64,000 nucleotides of DNA from Branchiostoma lanceolatum. Taxonomy: Eukaryota > Chordata > Leptocardii > Amphioxiformes > Branchiostomatidae. Of the stretch, positions 24,455 to 36,800 are shown piece by piece; within the stretch, counting starts at the first letter, position 1, and each line of letters begins with the position of its first letter. The translations under genes and the position numbers were made by a program. The stretch covers positions 28,519,435 through 28,583,434 of the forward strand of contig NC_089724.1 of the NCBI RefSeq assembly GCF_035083965.1. Reading direction: 5' to 3'. The notes beneath the pieces were generated by a model. That model had not been told where the DNA came from and ran no database searches. It saw only the letters and a program-made list of their open reading frames with translations.

Positions 24455-26164
24455 ATGAAACTGTTTTTGCTCGTTGCTGTGGGATCTCTCTGGTCAGGGT
24501 GTGGCCATTGTCTCCCGACTGGGTGTAAAATCAGGAGGCCTGTCCCTGTCACAACTGTTGAATGTAAGTTCCTCGGTCTCACCCAGATCCCTCACGATAT
24601 ACCGCCGAGCGCTGACCGGGTCGTCCTCACCTACAACGCCTTCAGAACCGTGGCGTCCCTGCCGCCATTGCCTCAGCTATACGCCCTGGACCTGAGCTAC
24701 AACTTTATCCAGTATGTGGCCTGGGAATCCCTGTGCAATCTGCCTGCTCTGGAGGTTCTTTATCTGACTAATAACCGACTGCAGTCTGTGAAACTGGACA
24801 CCGTCATTGAATACCTACCAAGACTGAGAAATGTTTATTTTGCCCGTAACAAACTCGTGTCCTGTTCACTGTACGAGGTAGGTTGGCCACAAGTGACAGC
24901 GGTGTCTTTGAGGGGAAACACCGCTCCATGTGACTGCTCGGGCTCATTCTACGGGCTTACCGAGAGAACGTGCCTGGAGAGGGGAGTCGGCGCCCCCTGC
25001 TCCTCATGCTCAGCCTGCTTCTTTCTCTCGGGTCGAAAACGTGAAGGCCTTTACTGCAAGCGTCCAGACGAGGCAAACCAGCTCCCTTCATCAAACGTGT
25101 CTACCCATCTGGAGGAATGTGAGCGTAGACAGTCAACAGCAAGAGCTACTACAACTGAACTAGCCATGGTGCCTACCGAAGAAGGTCAACGTCAAATGCA
25201 CAGCTCAGAGATGGACGCTTCTAGTACCAAAGATGAAGTTAAATCTTTACAGCCTACCACAAGAGCTAAGACTATTGCTACAGCGTCAATCATGATGGGT
25301 ACCGAAAAAGCTAAGACAAACAACCTACAGACATCTGAGGGGGGCACTCTCCCCACCGATGGTTCATACCACAGCACCGCGGCAACCTTAAGCATCATAA
25401 AGACATCCGACAAGACGTACAGCCTGGCAACCATACAAGCAAACCCTACACAGACCGGCATCTCGAAGTCCTCTCCTACTTTCAAGGAGTTGAAGACACC
25501 AGAGGACAAAGAACTTCCAATTGCTTACATCACCATCGTTGTATTAGAAAGCGTGCTGACGTTGATGTTCGTCACCTGCTTCGCTCGGCTACTTCTGATG
25601 AGCTACAGAAGGCCTAATCGTCGTGAAGAAACTAACAGGGGCCACTCCATCCCTTTGCATCAGATCTCATCGGCAATGGCTGACTCTACACACAACATTA
25701 CTTCTGCAGGAGGAGGCGATCATGGGCATATAGCCAACTCTACATACGGCAACATGTCTGCAAGAGGGGGTGATCAGGAGCATCTAGCCAACTCTACATA
25801 CGGCAGCACGTCTGCAGGAGGGGGTGATCAGGAGCATCTAGCCAACTCTACATACGGCAGCACGTCTGCAGGAGGGGGTGATCAGGAGCATCTAGCCAAC
25901 TCTACATACGGCAGCACGTCTGCAGGAGGGGGTGATCAGGAGCAGCTAGCCAACTCTACATACGGCACAACTTCTGTAGGAGAAGGTGATCAGGAGCATC
26001 TAGCCAACTCTACATACGGCAGCACGTCTGCAGGAGGGGGTGATCAGGAGCAGCTAGCCAACTCTACATACGGCACAACTTCTGTAGGAGAAGGTGATCA
26101 GGAGCATCTAGCCAACTCTACATACGGTAGCACATCTGCAGGAGGGGGGATCAGGAGCAGCTAG
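24455..26164 (+). CDS. LRR transmembrane receptor with 18-residue tail repeats (569 aa as read)
   Basis: An intronless gene. Residues 1-19 are a signal peptide (MKLFLLVAVGSLWSG...). C24 to C37 form an LRR N-cap, three to four leucine-rich repeats span about 55-150 (LDLSYNFIQYV, LYLTNNRLQSV, VYFARNKLV), and an LRR C-cap follows (APCDCSGSFYG). A Thr/Ser-rich stalk (about 216-350) leads to one membrane helix near 356-381 (IAYITIVVLESVLTLMFVTC) and a basic stop-transfer. The cytoplasmic tail is then tandem units of NSTYGSTSAGGGDQEHLA, nine within the frame. In unit nine a base is missing and the frame closes at TAG (26,162). Repeat units and a unique C-terminus continue to 26,672 (next entry). 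It looks like an innate-type surface receptor; partners are unknown. No TIR or other signalling domain is present. Confidence 0.85.
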   Translation: MKLFLLVAVGSLWSGCGHCLPTGCKIRRPVPVTTVECKFLGLTQIPHDIPPSADRVVLTYNAFRTVASLPPLPQLYALDLSYNFIQYVAWESLCNLPALEVLYLTNNRLQSVKLDTVIEYLPRLRNVYFARNKLVSCSLYEVGWPQVTAVSLRGNTAPCDCSGSFYGLTERTCLERGVGAPCSSCSACFFLSGRKREGLYCKRPDEANQLPSSNVSTHLEECERRQSTARATTTELAMVPTEEGQRQMHSSEMDASSTKDEVKSLQPTTRAKTIATASIMMGTEKAKTNNLQTSEGGTLPTDGSYHSTAATLSIIKTSDKTYSLATIQANPTQTGISKSSPTFKELKTPEDKELPIAYITIVVLESVLTLMFVTCFARLLLMSYRRPNRREETNRGHSIPLHQISSAMADSTHNITSAGGGDHGHIANSTYGNMSARGGDQEHLANSTYGSTSAGGGDQEHLANSTYGSTSAGGGDQEHLANSTYGSTSAGGGDQEQLANSTYGTTSVGEGDQEHLANSTYGSTSAGGGDQEQLANSTYGTTSVGEGDQEHLANSTYGSTSAGGGIRSS

Positions 26165-26460
26165 CCAACTCTACATACGGCACAACTTCTATAGGAGAAG
26201 GTGATCAGGAGCATCTAGCCAACTCTACATACGGTAGCACATCTGCAGGAGGGGGGATCAGGAGCAGCTAGCCAACTCTACATACGGCACAACTTCTATA
26301 GGAGAAGGTGATCAGGAGCATCTCGCCAACTCTACATACGGTAGCACATCTACAGGAGCTGGCAATCACGGGCAGCTAGCCAACTCTACACACGGCACAA
26401 CGTCTGTAGGAGGGGGCGAAAATCAAGAAGATCCAGCAAACACTACTTACGGCATCACGT
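25690..26460 (+). repeat. 54-base coding minisatellite with 108-base higher-order units
   Basis: About fourteen units in the receptor tail. From unit five on, two types alternate (STSAGGGDQEQ and TTSVGEGDQEH), so the amplifying unit became a 108-base dimer. Confidence 0.9.
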
Positions 26461-26672
26461 CTGCAGGAGGGGTTGATCAGCTAGAAGGGCATCTAGCTGA
26501 TCTTTATAGACATCAACACTTCGTGGGATCTGGATGCAGAAGGCCATTTTCAACAGCTGCACCTTGTAGCCTGTACAGTGCACCACAAGATGTGAACTCA
26601 GCAAACAACAGCAATTATGCAGAAGGTATGAATCAGGGAAACCCAATGGATCCCTTAGTGAGCTCGAGGTAG
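26165..26672 (+). pseudogene. Out-of-frame continuation of the LRR receptor tail
   Basis: Past the stop the 54-base repeats carry on. A second unit near 26,250 carries the same one-base loss. After it the original register is open through four more units, ending in a unique stretch (GGVDQLEGHLADLYRHQHF...) and stopping at TAG 26,670-26,672. The two losses sum to two bases, so they do not restore the frame. This is most simply the real C-terminus of the gene, cut off in this allele or assembly. Confidence 0.65.
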
Positions 26673-28900
26673 ACTGTGTTGAATCTAGTACCTATGTATA
26701 AAAAGTACATGAAAGCAATATCCTGTGTGTGCAGCGGTGGATGATAAACTATCTGATTTTTTTTCATTTTGCTTTTGGACGGACAAGGAAGTGTACTAAG
26801 ATTTTGTCATGCACACACAGAGAACAGTAAGCATGAAAAGGTAAAGGTAGTCCAATAGCCCTTTCTCAGGTCGTAGTGTTTGTTATCCTTCTACCGCCTT
26901 TTGCCTTCCCAAACTAAGTCAGGTACCTATCTTAACTTAAAACCCGTGTGGTGTGTGGAAAGTTGGTGGTGTTCTCGATTCGAACCCAGGAACGTTTGGT
27001 TATTAGCCAAACACCCTGCCATTTCACCACATGAGACGACAATCATCTGATTCGAAAGTACGCAAAGACTATGGCAAGAATCTAAAGAAGGTGTTTGGAA
27101 AATAGTATGTCTAATGGTCAACTTAAAAAGAAGAAAAAGCTCCAAAATTTGAGACTCTCGAAGTGTGCCTGTCGATAAGGAAAAAAAAATTAAGCTTCTG
27201 TCTTTGACTTAATTTCACTAGTTGTGAAGAAGGTTGGAGCAGTTTTAGGACCTTGGTTCTTTTTCCGTGGCCACAAACACTCCAAGTATATAATATCTAT
27301 ATAGCGGACACATTTATGAGTAATCAGTAAATCTACTTTCTGTTTTAGCACGGAATTTTTATTCAATAGCCGCCAATATTGGTGTTCTATGTTGTATTTG
27401 CTTCATATAGTACTAATTGTTGCTTGAAGTTATTTGCTGTTTAGGACTCAGACATTTATAGCGCACCGGCAATTAATCGTTTGTCTATTGGAAGAATGTA
27501 GAAACATATAAGAACTAAACAATAGCACATGAAACTTTATGGACTATATCTTACATCTTCGGTGTATAGCACTAGCCGACTATAACTATTGGCGATTTAA
27601 AGATATATGTAGTGATTAGGACTAACTTAAAACACATTCCCTGATGCAGATTTATGAACGAGACATACAGATGGTCTAAAATAGAAATATCTTGTATTCT
27701 TCCATGTATTTTGGTTCGAACTTATTCAATCTTCATTAATTCCTTGCACCTTTGCTGATATTCCCGTTTAAATGTGAATAAAGTGTGCATCGTCTATGCA
27801 GGTATCCGATTCTGTTTTTTTTCTGCTGAAGCAAAGACTGGTATTCTAATAGGGGAACAACCTGGCACGTATGGCAAATGCATTGCCTTAATATTTTGAA
27901 AACAAGTTTACGTGATTTTAGTTTCTCTTTATTCTAAACAAAGAATAAAATAGTTAAGTCACGTTCTCTGGGATCTTAAGATAATCTAAAAGGAAAGGAA
28001 AGCATGGTTTACAGCTCAGTTATAAGGATCCGTTCGCACTTGTGCGTATATTCAAGTGCGTATAAGTTGCTTACTAATTTTGTTTTTTGGATTAGGTACA
28101 GTTTGCGGCCGAAGAAGTATTTGTTTTTTCCTGTTCGATAACCAGACTGCATAAAGCTGTGGGGCAAAGTACAAAAAAAAAATGTTTTTTTCTTCCCCGC
28201 ATCCTTTATTTAAACCACATATTAAACTATCAGGGTCCCTTTTCATGGACAAGTGGACACAAATAAAGGGTTTGTCGAATCTTGAGATGACAGTTGATAT
28301 GCAAATTGCTTTTTGTCATCTGCTGTAAGCCCCTCCCATTATTCATATAGGCAGATCGCTGTAGATCCCCTACAGAGTATAATCCATTCATGATGTTGGG
28401 AGTATGTTTAGAGTCAAGTTAGCTACTAGGACATTGGGTCCTCCCAGTTATTTTGATAAGAATAGGTAACAGAGATACTGTATTCCTGGTTAAATAAATA
28501 AACAAACAAACAAACAGAGTGAATAGGCTAAATATGCTGTAGTTTATTCGGCAGGTCACTGACCAGGCATTAGTCACTGATTAATGTAATCACCTGGTGA
28601 GAAGATCAGATAAGAAATGAAAGTATGGTTTCTGATGATTCAATGTTAGATAACATCAGAAGGGTGTCTATTTGTTTTAAACGTTTATATTCCTTCAATG
28701 ATGCTATTCCTATTTCAGATAATAAGAAAATGTTGTATTTGTGTGTCTAATGCCCTTTAAAAGAATAGCTGACAAAGTGAATATGCTAAATATACTGTAG
28801 TTTATTATTTGCCGGCGCAACACGCCTACTTTGCCCAACGCAACATACCCTTGCTCTAGCTTCCCAACACGCCCATGCATTCTCGAGTTATCGTGTTCAC
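26673..28900. other. Intergenic, SINE pieces, no gene
   Basis: 26,936-27,041 is a minus-strand tRNA-like SINE head (box B GGGTTCGAATC). 28,480-28,516 is an (AAAC)n tail typical of a SINE end. 28,519-28,555 and 28,778-28,815 are direct repeats of 'gctaaatatgctgtagttta'. Nothing else was recognised. Confidence 0.5.
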
Positions 28901-28901
28901 A

Positions 28902-28905
<4 letters not shown>

Positions 28906-28958
<53 letters not shown>

Positions 28959-28968
28959 GCGCGCGCAC
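28906..28968. repeat. (CA)n microsatellite
   Basis: A pure CA run of about 50 bases, passing into a short CG/CA run. Confidence 0.98.
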
Positions 28969-29212
28969 ACACTTTTAGTCAGAAGTAAAAGGTTCCTCTG
29001 CAACAGCACTATCATGCATATGTTCACGGATCAAAGGCGTCGCCTGGCAATCCATACTATAACTGCAGGATGCTTTGCCAAGCATACGGCGCCTGAGCTC
29101 CAACTATTGCTGTTCATGTTGAAATTGTTATGCGATGCTTTGAATCAGGAGAATTTGAAAATCAAGTAACATTTTCGATTCAGAATATATTCTTTAAAAA
29201 CATCATTATCAA

Positions 29213-30535
29213 ACTAGAAAGGCAACATTTGCGAGCAAATACAGCATGTTTAGCCATGCTCCTCGCCATGCAAAAAATGGACTCCCAAAATAACAATGGA
29301 CCATTCTAAAATACTTCCACTAAAAAAATGGATCAAACTTGAGTTTAAAAACAATTATCAGTCTCTCCATACAGGAGTGGAGTCTTCCAGTAGCACCTCA
29401 ACACAATATGGACCAGTCCAAAACCATATCCACTTATTAATTAACAAATACACTTCTGCTGACAAATGGACTTTTTCATAATCATTCCAGCTCAAAATTG
29501 AAATAAATAATTACAGAATCCTCCCCTTGCAAGAATGGGATATTCCGTGCCATCTCCATGTAAACTAGACCAGTGGAAAAATATCCGCTGAAAATTACAC
29601 TCTTGCGCATAATCAACCCAGTTCAAAATTGAATTAAAAAAGATCAACCCCAGGGAAGAATGAAGTTTTCCATAGTATACATAATGATATATATGAAGAT
29701 TTGACAGGAGAAGAAGGAAATGACCAAAAATTGGTGAAATATAAAAATGTGACACCCCTTTGTTTGAATGCATGATTCAATAGTATACACTTTGGGTTGA
29801 AAATAACGAAACCAAAAAATTCTTTGTTTAAAAAATCGTTTTGAAAGGCTGTATGGCAAACATTTGAATGAGGGCCTGTGTACATGCCAAATTTCACATT
29901 ATTTTGGTTTGATGCATATAGGAACTGGAGATGTGTATCTTTAAAAAAAAAAGAGTGAACAAAGCCAATCACATGTCCTAGGAATTCCCATACCATATTT
30001 GGCATGAATACTAGCCTACACCTGCGCCATGTAATTAGATTAACTCAATTGACCAATCAGGTGGTCGCAAGGCTCACAGGCATGCAAGGCCAGGTGCAGG
30101 GCACTTGGGGTCAATGACCTTTAGGTCATATGTAGTATTGAAAGTGACAGAAGTGGCAAATATTGTCAAGAAAGCCCAAAATAAATCGTTTTGAATATAT
30201 GTATGCCAAAAATGGGAATGTAGTCCTTTAAATATTTGTTCAAGCCACATATACAGCAAATTTCAGGTCATTCGGTTGAAATACCAGTGCGCAGGAGGCC
30301 AAGATATGCTAAAAATAGCCTAAAAACCTAAATAAAATCACTTTCAAGGTCAATATCAAAAAAAGGAAAAGAACGCACATTGGTTTTTGCCTACATTACC
30401 TCTGTACCAAATTTCAGGTCATTTGGTCAAAAAATGACAGAGATGAATCGATTTGAAGATTTGACAGGAGGAGAAGAAACATGAGTAAAAACAATATGTT
30501 TAGCCATACTAGGTATGGCTAAACATAATTACGAA
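29213..30535. repeat. Dispersed repeat family D, longest copy
   Basis: It opens with 'aactagaaaggcaacatttg' and 'catgtttagccatgctcct' and closes with the palindrome of 'tatgtttagccatact' at 30,496-30,525. Its right half equals 1633-2040. It carries no recognised protein. Confidence 0.7.
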
Positions 30536-30704
30536 TTAGCGCACACTGCCTAGAAATTGAGAAAGGTCGTCATTGTACTGCAACACACCAGCCACTCAGA
30601 GACTGCGTTCAACTTGTCGTTGGATTTCTTTTCACTCACATTGCGATAGCCAATGATGATAACATTGCCCTACGTGGTACTTTCCACTATGGCACAACGT
30701 AGTT

Positions 30705-30845
30705 GTGTGCATGCCCGTTTTGAAATACGCCGACGGTCTCACAGCGACCCCTATTTGCTTCTGTCAGTACTGCAGTGCCGCTATTCCTGAACTGCAGTTT
30801 TGACAAGAATCGATAGAGTTCGCTGGTAGACCGTCTGTACACTAG
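30705..30845. repeat. Inverted copy of 17,775-17,938
   Basis: The reverse complement of the 17.8-kb segment, including 'gaatcgatagagttcgctgg'. The following part of the 31.8-32.0 kb region also recalls 17.4-17.5 kb ('ttgctaggcg', 'tttgatcca'). Confidence 0.7.
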
Positions 30846-31048
30846 ATTTAATCAAGGCAGATGAAACCTCCTTGTTTTTTTAATTCTAAACGACTTTATT
30901 CACCGCCACCAATTTTCACAACCAAGAACAAAATTGAGGCAAAATCATAATAATTCAAAACAATACTTGAAAGAAACATTACAGAAGCGATACGTTTTTA
31001 CTCACATATACACGCACAAACAAAACCTGTTCTTTATGCTGAATACTC

Positions 31049-31059
<11 letters not shown>

Positions 31060-31114
<55 letters not shown>

Positions 31115-31118
31115 TACA
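31060..31118. repeat. (CA)n microsatellite
   Basis: A CA run of about 50 bases with a few interruptions. Confidence 0.97.
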
Positions 31119-31139
31119 TATGTCCTTGTAATGCACACC

Positions 31140-31625
31140 ACACCTCTCAGACACACCAACACACCTGTCCTTGGTACTGAACACTATCCATATACCTGTT
31201 TCTAGTACAGAACACAATCTACACACAGGCAAACATACCTGACCTTGGTACTGAACACTATCTACATACCTAATACTAGTATAAAACACTATCTACACAT
31301 GGGCAAACACACCTGTCCTTGGTACTGAACACTACCTACATACCTGTTACTAGTACAGAACACTATCTACACACAGGCAGACATAACTGTCCTTGGCACT
31401 GAACACTATCCACATACCTGTTACTAGTACATAACACTATCTACACGCAGGCAAACACACCTGTCCTTGGTACTGCGCACTATCCACATACATGATACTG
31501 ATACAGAACACTATATACACACAGGTAAACATAACTGTCCTTGGTGCTGAACACTATGGTCACACACGCATACCTATCCTCGGTACTGAACACTATCCAC
31601 ACACTAACAAACCTGTCATTAATAC
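31140..31625. repeat. 74-base minisatellite, six to seven units
   Basis: The marker 'ccttggtactgaacactat' or close variants recurs with exact 74-base spacing (ttgg at 31,171, 31,245, 31,319, 31,393, 31,467 and 31,541). The last unit decays at about 31,600. Confidence 0.95.
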
Positions 31626-32162
31626 CCGTGAACACCATACAGATTTGAATTTTTTTATCATTTTCTGCTCCTGTGCCTGGTACGTATTGTTCCCAACTTT
31701 GATGACATGTAGGACCAAACCGCCCCTGAAAAGGGAGGGGAATTACCTCGGAGCCATCAATGGCGCGGTCACCATACAACGGATTCCTGTGACACGACCC
31801 GGAGTCGTACGGATATCCATGCTATCGGTCTGTATGAAACATTGTGAGCAGTCACTCTGTCGTCGGTATAGTATTCGTGTATTTTCAAAGCGTTGAAGAT
31901 GTGGAAATACTATTGAAGAACGTCGGCGGACGCAAAGAATAATGCAGTTCTAGCATATATATATAAGCGATATTGGTAGATAATTGCAGTTTTATTTGGG
32001 ATTGCTAGGCGTCGCTTTTGATCCATGAGAATGAACGACGCTTCTAGGGTGAACTGTCCTTGGTACTGAACGAGGTTCCAGTTATGGCACGAACTTATAA
32101 GTATACAGAACGCTATCCATAAACAACTGCAATCACGCCCGATCTTCTAGGTGTCATTGTAT

Positions 32163-33360
32163 CCCCCTCCCTATGCAGGGAGGGAATACATTGTTTTTGC
32201 TGTCCTGTTTTTTTTTCTTCTCTTTCTTCTTCTGCCAAGAACCAAGTAGATGTAGGGTGGTAGCTCTAATACTGGTATTGCAGAAAGTTACATTTCCCTT
32301 ATGGTACATGCTACGGATGTCATATTTGAGGCGTAGATGCCTTTAGGAAAGGTTAATGCACCTGAATATCAATCATTCTAATGATGATAATATTTGCATA
32401 ATGTATGTAGAATATTGTCTTTCCCTTACAGTAAATGCTACGGACGTCATATTTGACGTGTAGGTACCTTTGCTTAGGAAAGGTGGATACACCTGGATAT
32501 AGATTATTCTACTGGGGACCTCTTTTGCATAATTTATGCAGAAACTTGTTTATCCCTTACAGTAAAATCTACGGATGTCATATTTGGGGTGTAGGTACTC
32601 TAGGAAAGGTGAGATCACCTGGATGTTAATTATGCTAATGAGAACCGAATTTTCATAATTCCTGCATAAACTTTTATTTCCCTTATGGTACATGCTACAG
32701 ATGCCATATTGGAAGTGCAGGTAACTATAGTAAATGTGAAAATGCACCAGGATGCACATTATGCTAATGAGTACGCATTTGCATAATCAACGCAGGAAAT
32801 TATTTAATAGCCTTTCACAGTAAATGCTACGGATATCATATTAGAGGTGTAAGTTCCTTTCGGAAAGGTGAATACACTTGGATGTGCGTTATGCTAATGA
32901 GGACATTATTTACATAATTACTGCAAAAACTTCATATTCCTTTTGTTGTAAATGCTACGAATGTCATATTGGAGGTGTAGGTACATTTTGGAAAATTGAA
33001 TACAATGGAATGTACATAATGCTAATGAGGACTCCATTTGCATAATCTATGCAGAAACTTCATATTTCCCTTCCGGTACATGCTACCGATGTCATATTGG
33101 AGGTGAAGGTAAATTTAGAAAAGGTGAAGACAATGGAATGTGCGTTATGCTCATAAGGACATCATTTGCATAATTGTTGCAGCAAGTTCATACATGTATT
33201 TCCTTTACGGCAAATGCTATAGATGGCATATTGGAGGTGTAGGTAGCTTTAGAAAAGGTGACTACAACCGATTGCGAGTTACGCTGAGGACCCAAGTTGC
33301 ATAATTCATGCAGCGACTTCATATTCCTTTTGCGGTTAACGGGAGGGGAATATCCTGCAT
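32163..33360. repeat. ~129-base tandem array bounded by GGGAGG ends
   Basis: Eight units share 'aaatgctacggatgtcatat', then 'ttatgctaatgaggac', then 'catttgcataat'. Markers lie at 32,311, 32,438, 32,569, 32,694, 32,827, 32,955, 33,083 and 33,217, so spacing is 125-134 bases. The outer edges, 'gcagggagggaata' (left) and 'gggaggggaatatcctgc' (right), suggest that this is one bounded element, not plain satellite DNA. Confidence 0.85.
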
Positions 33361-33884
33361 TTTCTCGAAAATAATACCCTTCTTATTTTTGTCTGTCTTT
33401 CCACCAAAAAAGAAAAATAGCTACTGAAGCAACCAGTGCATTTTTTTTCAAACAGTCATTTTATGGAGATCTGCATTTTTTTTGCACTTTGATGAACACC
33501 TATTTGATATCAGGTTTAATAAACACTAATCATAATTGTATCAGTCATATAACTATCATCAGTTAAGAAAATAGCACACCTCTGTACACAATTCACAAGA
33601 CATATATTGTGTGGCTTTTTGCAAAGCCATTGCTTGTAACAGACAGTATCACATGGGAATTGCTTTACAATGAAAATATAAATCCTTTTAAAAATGTCTG
33701 ATAAAACTTGGTAATGTAAATATATATTCTTAGTCCATCTTTCCATAAAACCTATATGATTCTCTACTAGTTTATGAATACTGCACAGATGCAGACACTG
33801 CACATTTATACATATATTTTTCTTTCTGCATGCAAGTTAAAATCTTGTGTCATACAACAGGACACAAATATTATAAGCTAAATC

Positions 33885-36800
33885 CTATTTATTTTTCTGC
33901 TGGAACATTTTGGATCCTGCTGCGACCACTAGCCCAATGAACTTTTTGCCAATCTTGAACAACACCTTCTCGTGTTTACAGGGGACAGAGGACCTCCTCA
34001 ACTTATCAATCAGTGACAACATTTTCCCTGCTTTTCTTAGTGCAGATTGACCAAGTCCTCCACTATTCCCCATCTGTTGTTCCTGTGCAGAGGAGGAACT
34101 CAGCATCTCAGCTGTCAGACTCTTCTCCTCCTTAGACAACAGCTGGGCTCTCAGCAGGGTGTTTTCACTGCAGGGCAGCAGAAAATGCAACAAAACCATC
34201 TGTATTTATCATGAAATATTCATGTTTCTTATTTATTTCTGAAAAGTAACAATCCGAAAACAACACAATCATAGCTTTATTTGAGACTACAGTGGGATAT
34301 TTTAAGAATAGATTTGCTGAGATGATTTACCAGTAATTGTATCATAAATCATATTGGTGAAAAAAAAGTTGACTCACTCCCTCTTTTCCTCCAACAGGAT
34401 CTCCAGCTCAGCAATTCTAAACTCGCTCAGCTCTTGTGCTTCCACATCTCGGCTGTCGAAACCGGAAATAAGTCAAACATCAATGGTTACCATTCAACTC
34501 TAGCCAAACACCAAGTTGTTAATGCAAGTTGATTGCACATACTGTCTGCCTTCATCATGGGTGGTTAAGGACCAAAAATATTTTATTAATGTTTTGGACT
34601 GTGGGAATGAATGGTGCCTCCACCCCTGAGGTGTTGCCAAAAAGACATGTAGTACATGTGCCTGTGGTGTAAGTGGTAACTCAACCCTGCTGTTTGTTTC
34701 ACAGCTACTGTAAATTTATCATTCTTTCCAGGAGCATGATTTGGCAGGAGAAGGAGAAAGGAGGTTTTCTTGATGTTTTAAGGTTGTGTTAAAAACAATG
34801 CTGCAATACAGTCATTTTACTAAGTAATACACTGAAAATATGGTGTCATAATTTTGCAACAAAAAGGTGACCCAATAAAAACCTCAAAAATAAATCCATC
34901 GCAAACATATAAAGATTTACAGTATTTGTTTAGAAGAAATCACATTGAACAGCACTAAAAGTTGTTGAAAATATCTACAAACCTTTTCTTTTCCTGATGT
35001 AGTTCACACATGGCCCTGATAAAAAGAGATGACAAAGTGCACATTATATAAATTGTACAAAGACTAAAGGTTTATCAATGTCCTTGTTTACATTTGTCTG
35101 CTTATATGTAAGATGAATCAATTCAAATATCAAATCCTGTTAAATAAGATGAATTAAGTCAAATATTAAATCAATGTCATTCATGATGTTGCTTTAGAAA
35201 AAGTCACCGATTTTGAAACTCTCATTGCATTTAATTCTCAGGAGAAATGACCTGAAGCAAAGTGAGTCTATACTAGGGGTGGGTACCGGTACAGAAAAGT
35301 CAGGTACGGTCCAGGTCCAGGTCCACAGGGTCAGGTCCAGGTCCTGGACCTGTACCTGATTATAGTAGTGTAGCAGTACACCATATTTTGGAGAGTGATT
35401 TACTTGATTGCAAGTATATGCATGTGTCGGACAATAACGCCATGTCTGGAACGATTTGCCATGTATGATTTCTTAGGCTCGCACTGTCTTAAAATTAACT
35501 ATACTCGCCTCGCCGTGTGTTGACTCATCCTTTAGGTGTTTCTAGATATGATTCACAGCTAACATCTTCGAAAAAGAGCAACCACGACTCGTTAAATCTG
35601 CTGTTTTGTATTTTCTTAGACCGATAACATCATTATATTTCATTATGTGACCGCCTGATGGTAGTCTTGTACTGTGAATTTTCTAATCGGTCCAAAGTCC
35701 GGTCCACTGATTTTTTCCGGACCGTTTTTTTTTTACCGGTCCACACAAAAATACCGGTTTTGTACCGGTACACGGTACCGGTACCCACCCCTAGTCTATA
35801 CATAATCATCCTCAATCACAACAATTCACAAAAAAATAAACAACTTGTTTGATCTCAAACAACAAGGTCATATCCCAGGGGGCCCAAAATGGACCTTGAC
35901 CTTCGTCTTCCCAAGACCTACTTGCATACCAAATATCATCGTAATCCATCCGGAGCTCTGGAATTATGCTGACTACAAAATCCAGAAAGTTAAACAGACA
36001 GACACACACACAGACATGCCAAAAACTATACCTTAATTTTTCATGTCCGTTATTACTGTACTCACGTTACTAGGTCTGCACGAGACTGGTAGAGCTCCCT
36101 GTGTTTGGGAACAAATTATATTCATATTTGATACAAGCATTTCTTGAAATGGATACAAAACTTCATCATATCATGGAAAATAATGTGTGTTTTAAGATAG
36201 CACAACATTTAAGGGCCTACATGTTTGACTTGTCACAGTAGGATTCAATGTTTGAAAAATGTTTTAATGTCAGGATAGGTAGAAAATTTCCCCTACCCGT
36301 ATTCAGACTAATATTTTCTCTATTCTGAAAATTGGTGTTCATGAAGAATTTGTATGGATAGTCACACAATATTTTCGGCTTTACAATTTACATTCCAAGA
36401 TGGAAAGTTAAGCTCGGGATGGAAGCTTACAAGCTTTAATATCATACAATAGATATTGACAATGGTGTACTGTAATTTCAACCTGCAGAACAACTTTCAA
36501 TTGGAACATAAACTAAAAAGATGGAACACAAACTTAAAAGTTTTAAATTTATGTTATAATTACCTTTCATGTCTGACCTTGGCATCATCTGCTCGCCTAT
36601 GATAATCAAAGAACAATTGTGCATTAAAATAGATAATTGATTATTCTAGTCCAGTCATCAAATGAGCTGACAAAATTGCTAAATGTATCATATGATTGAT
36701 AATATCATTCCAGTCACAAATTTAGAAAATGCAAATTAAAACTATAAGGGTTCCACTGCATACAATGATACATGTACTTTCTCATCAACACAGGAGGTTC

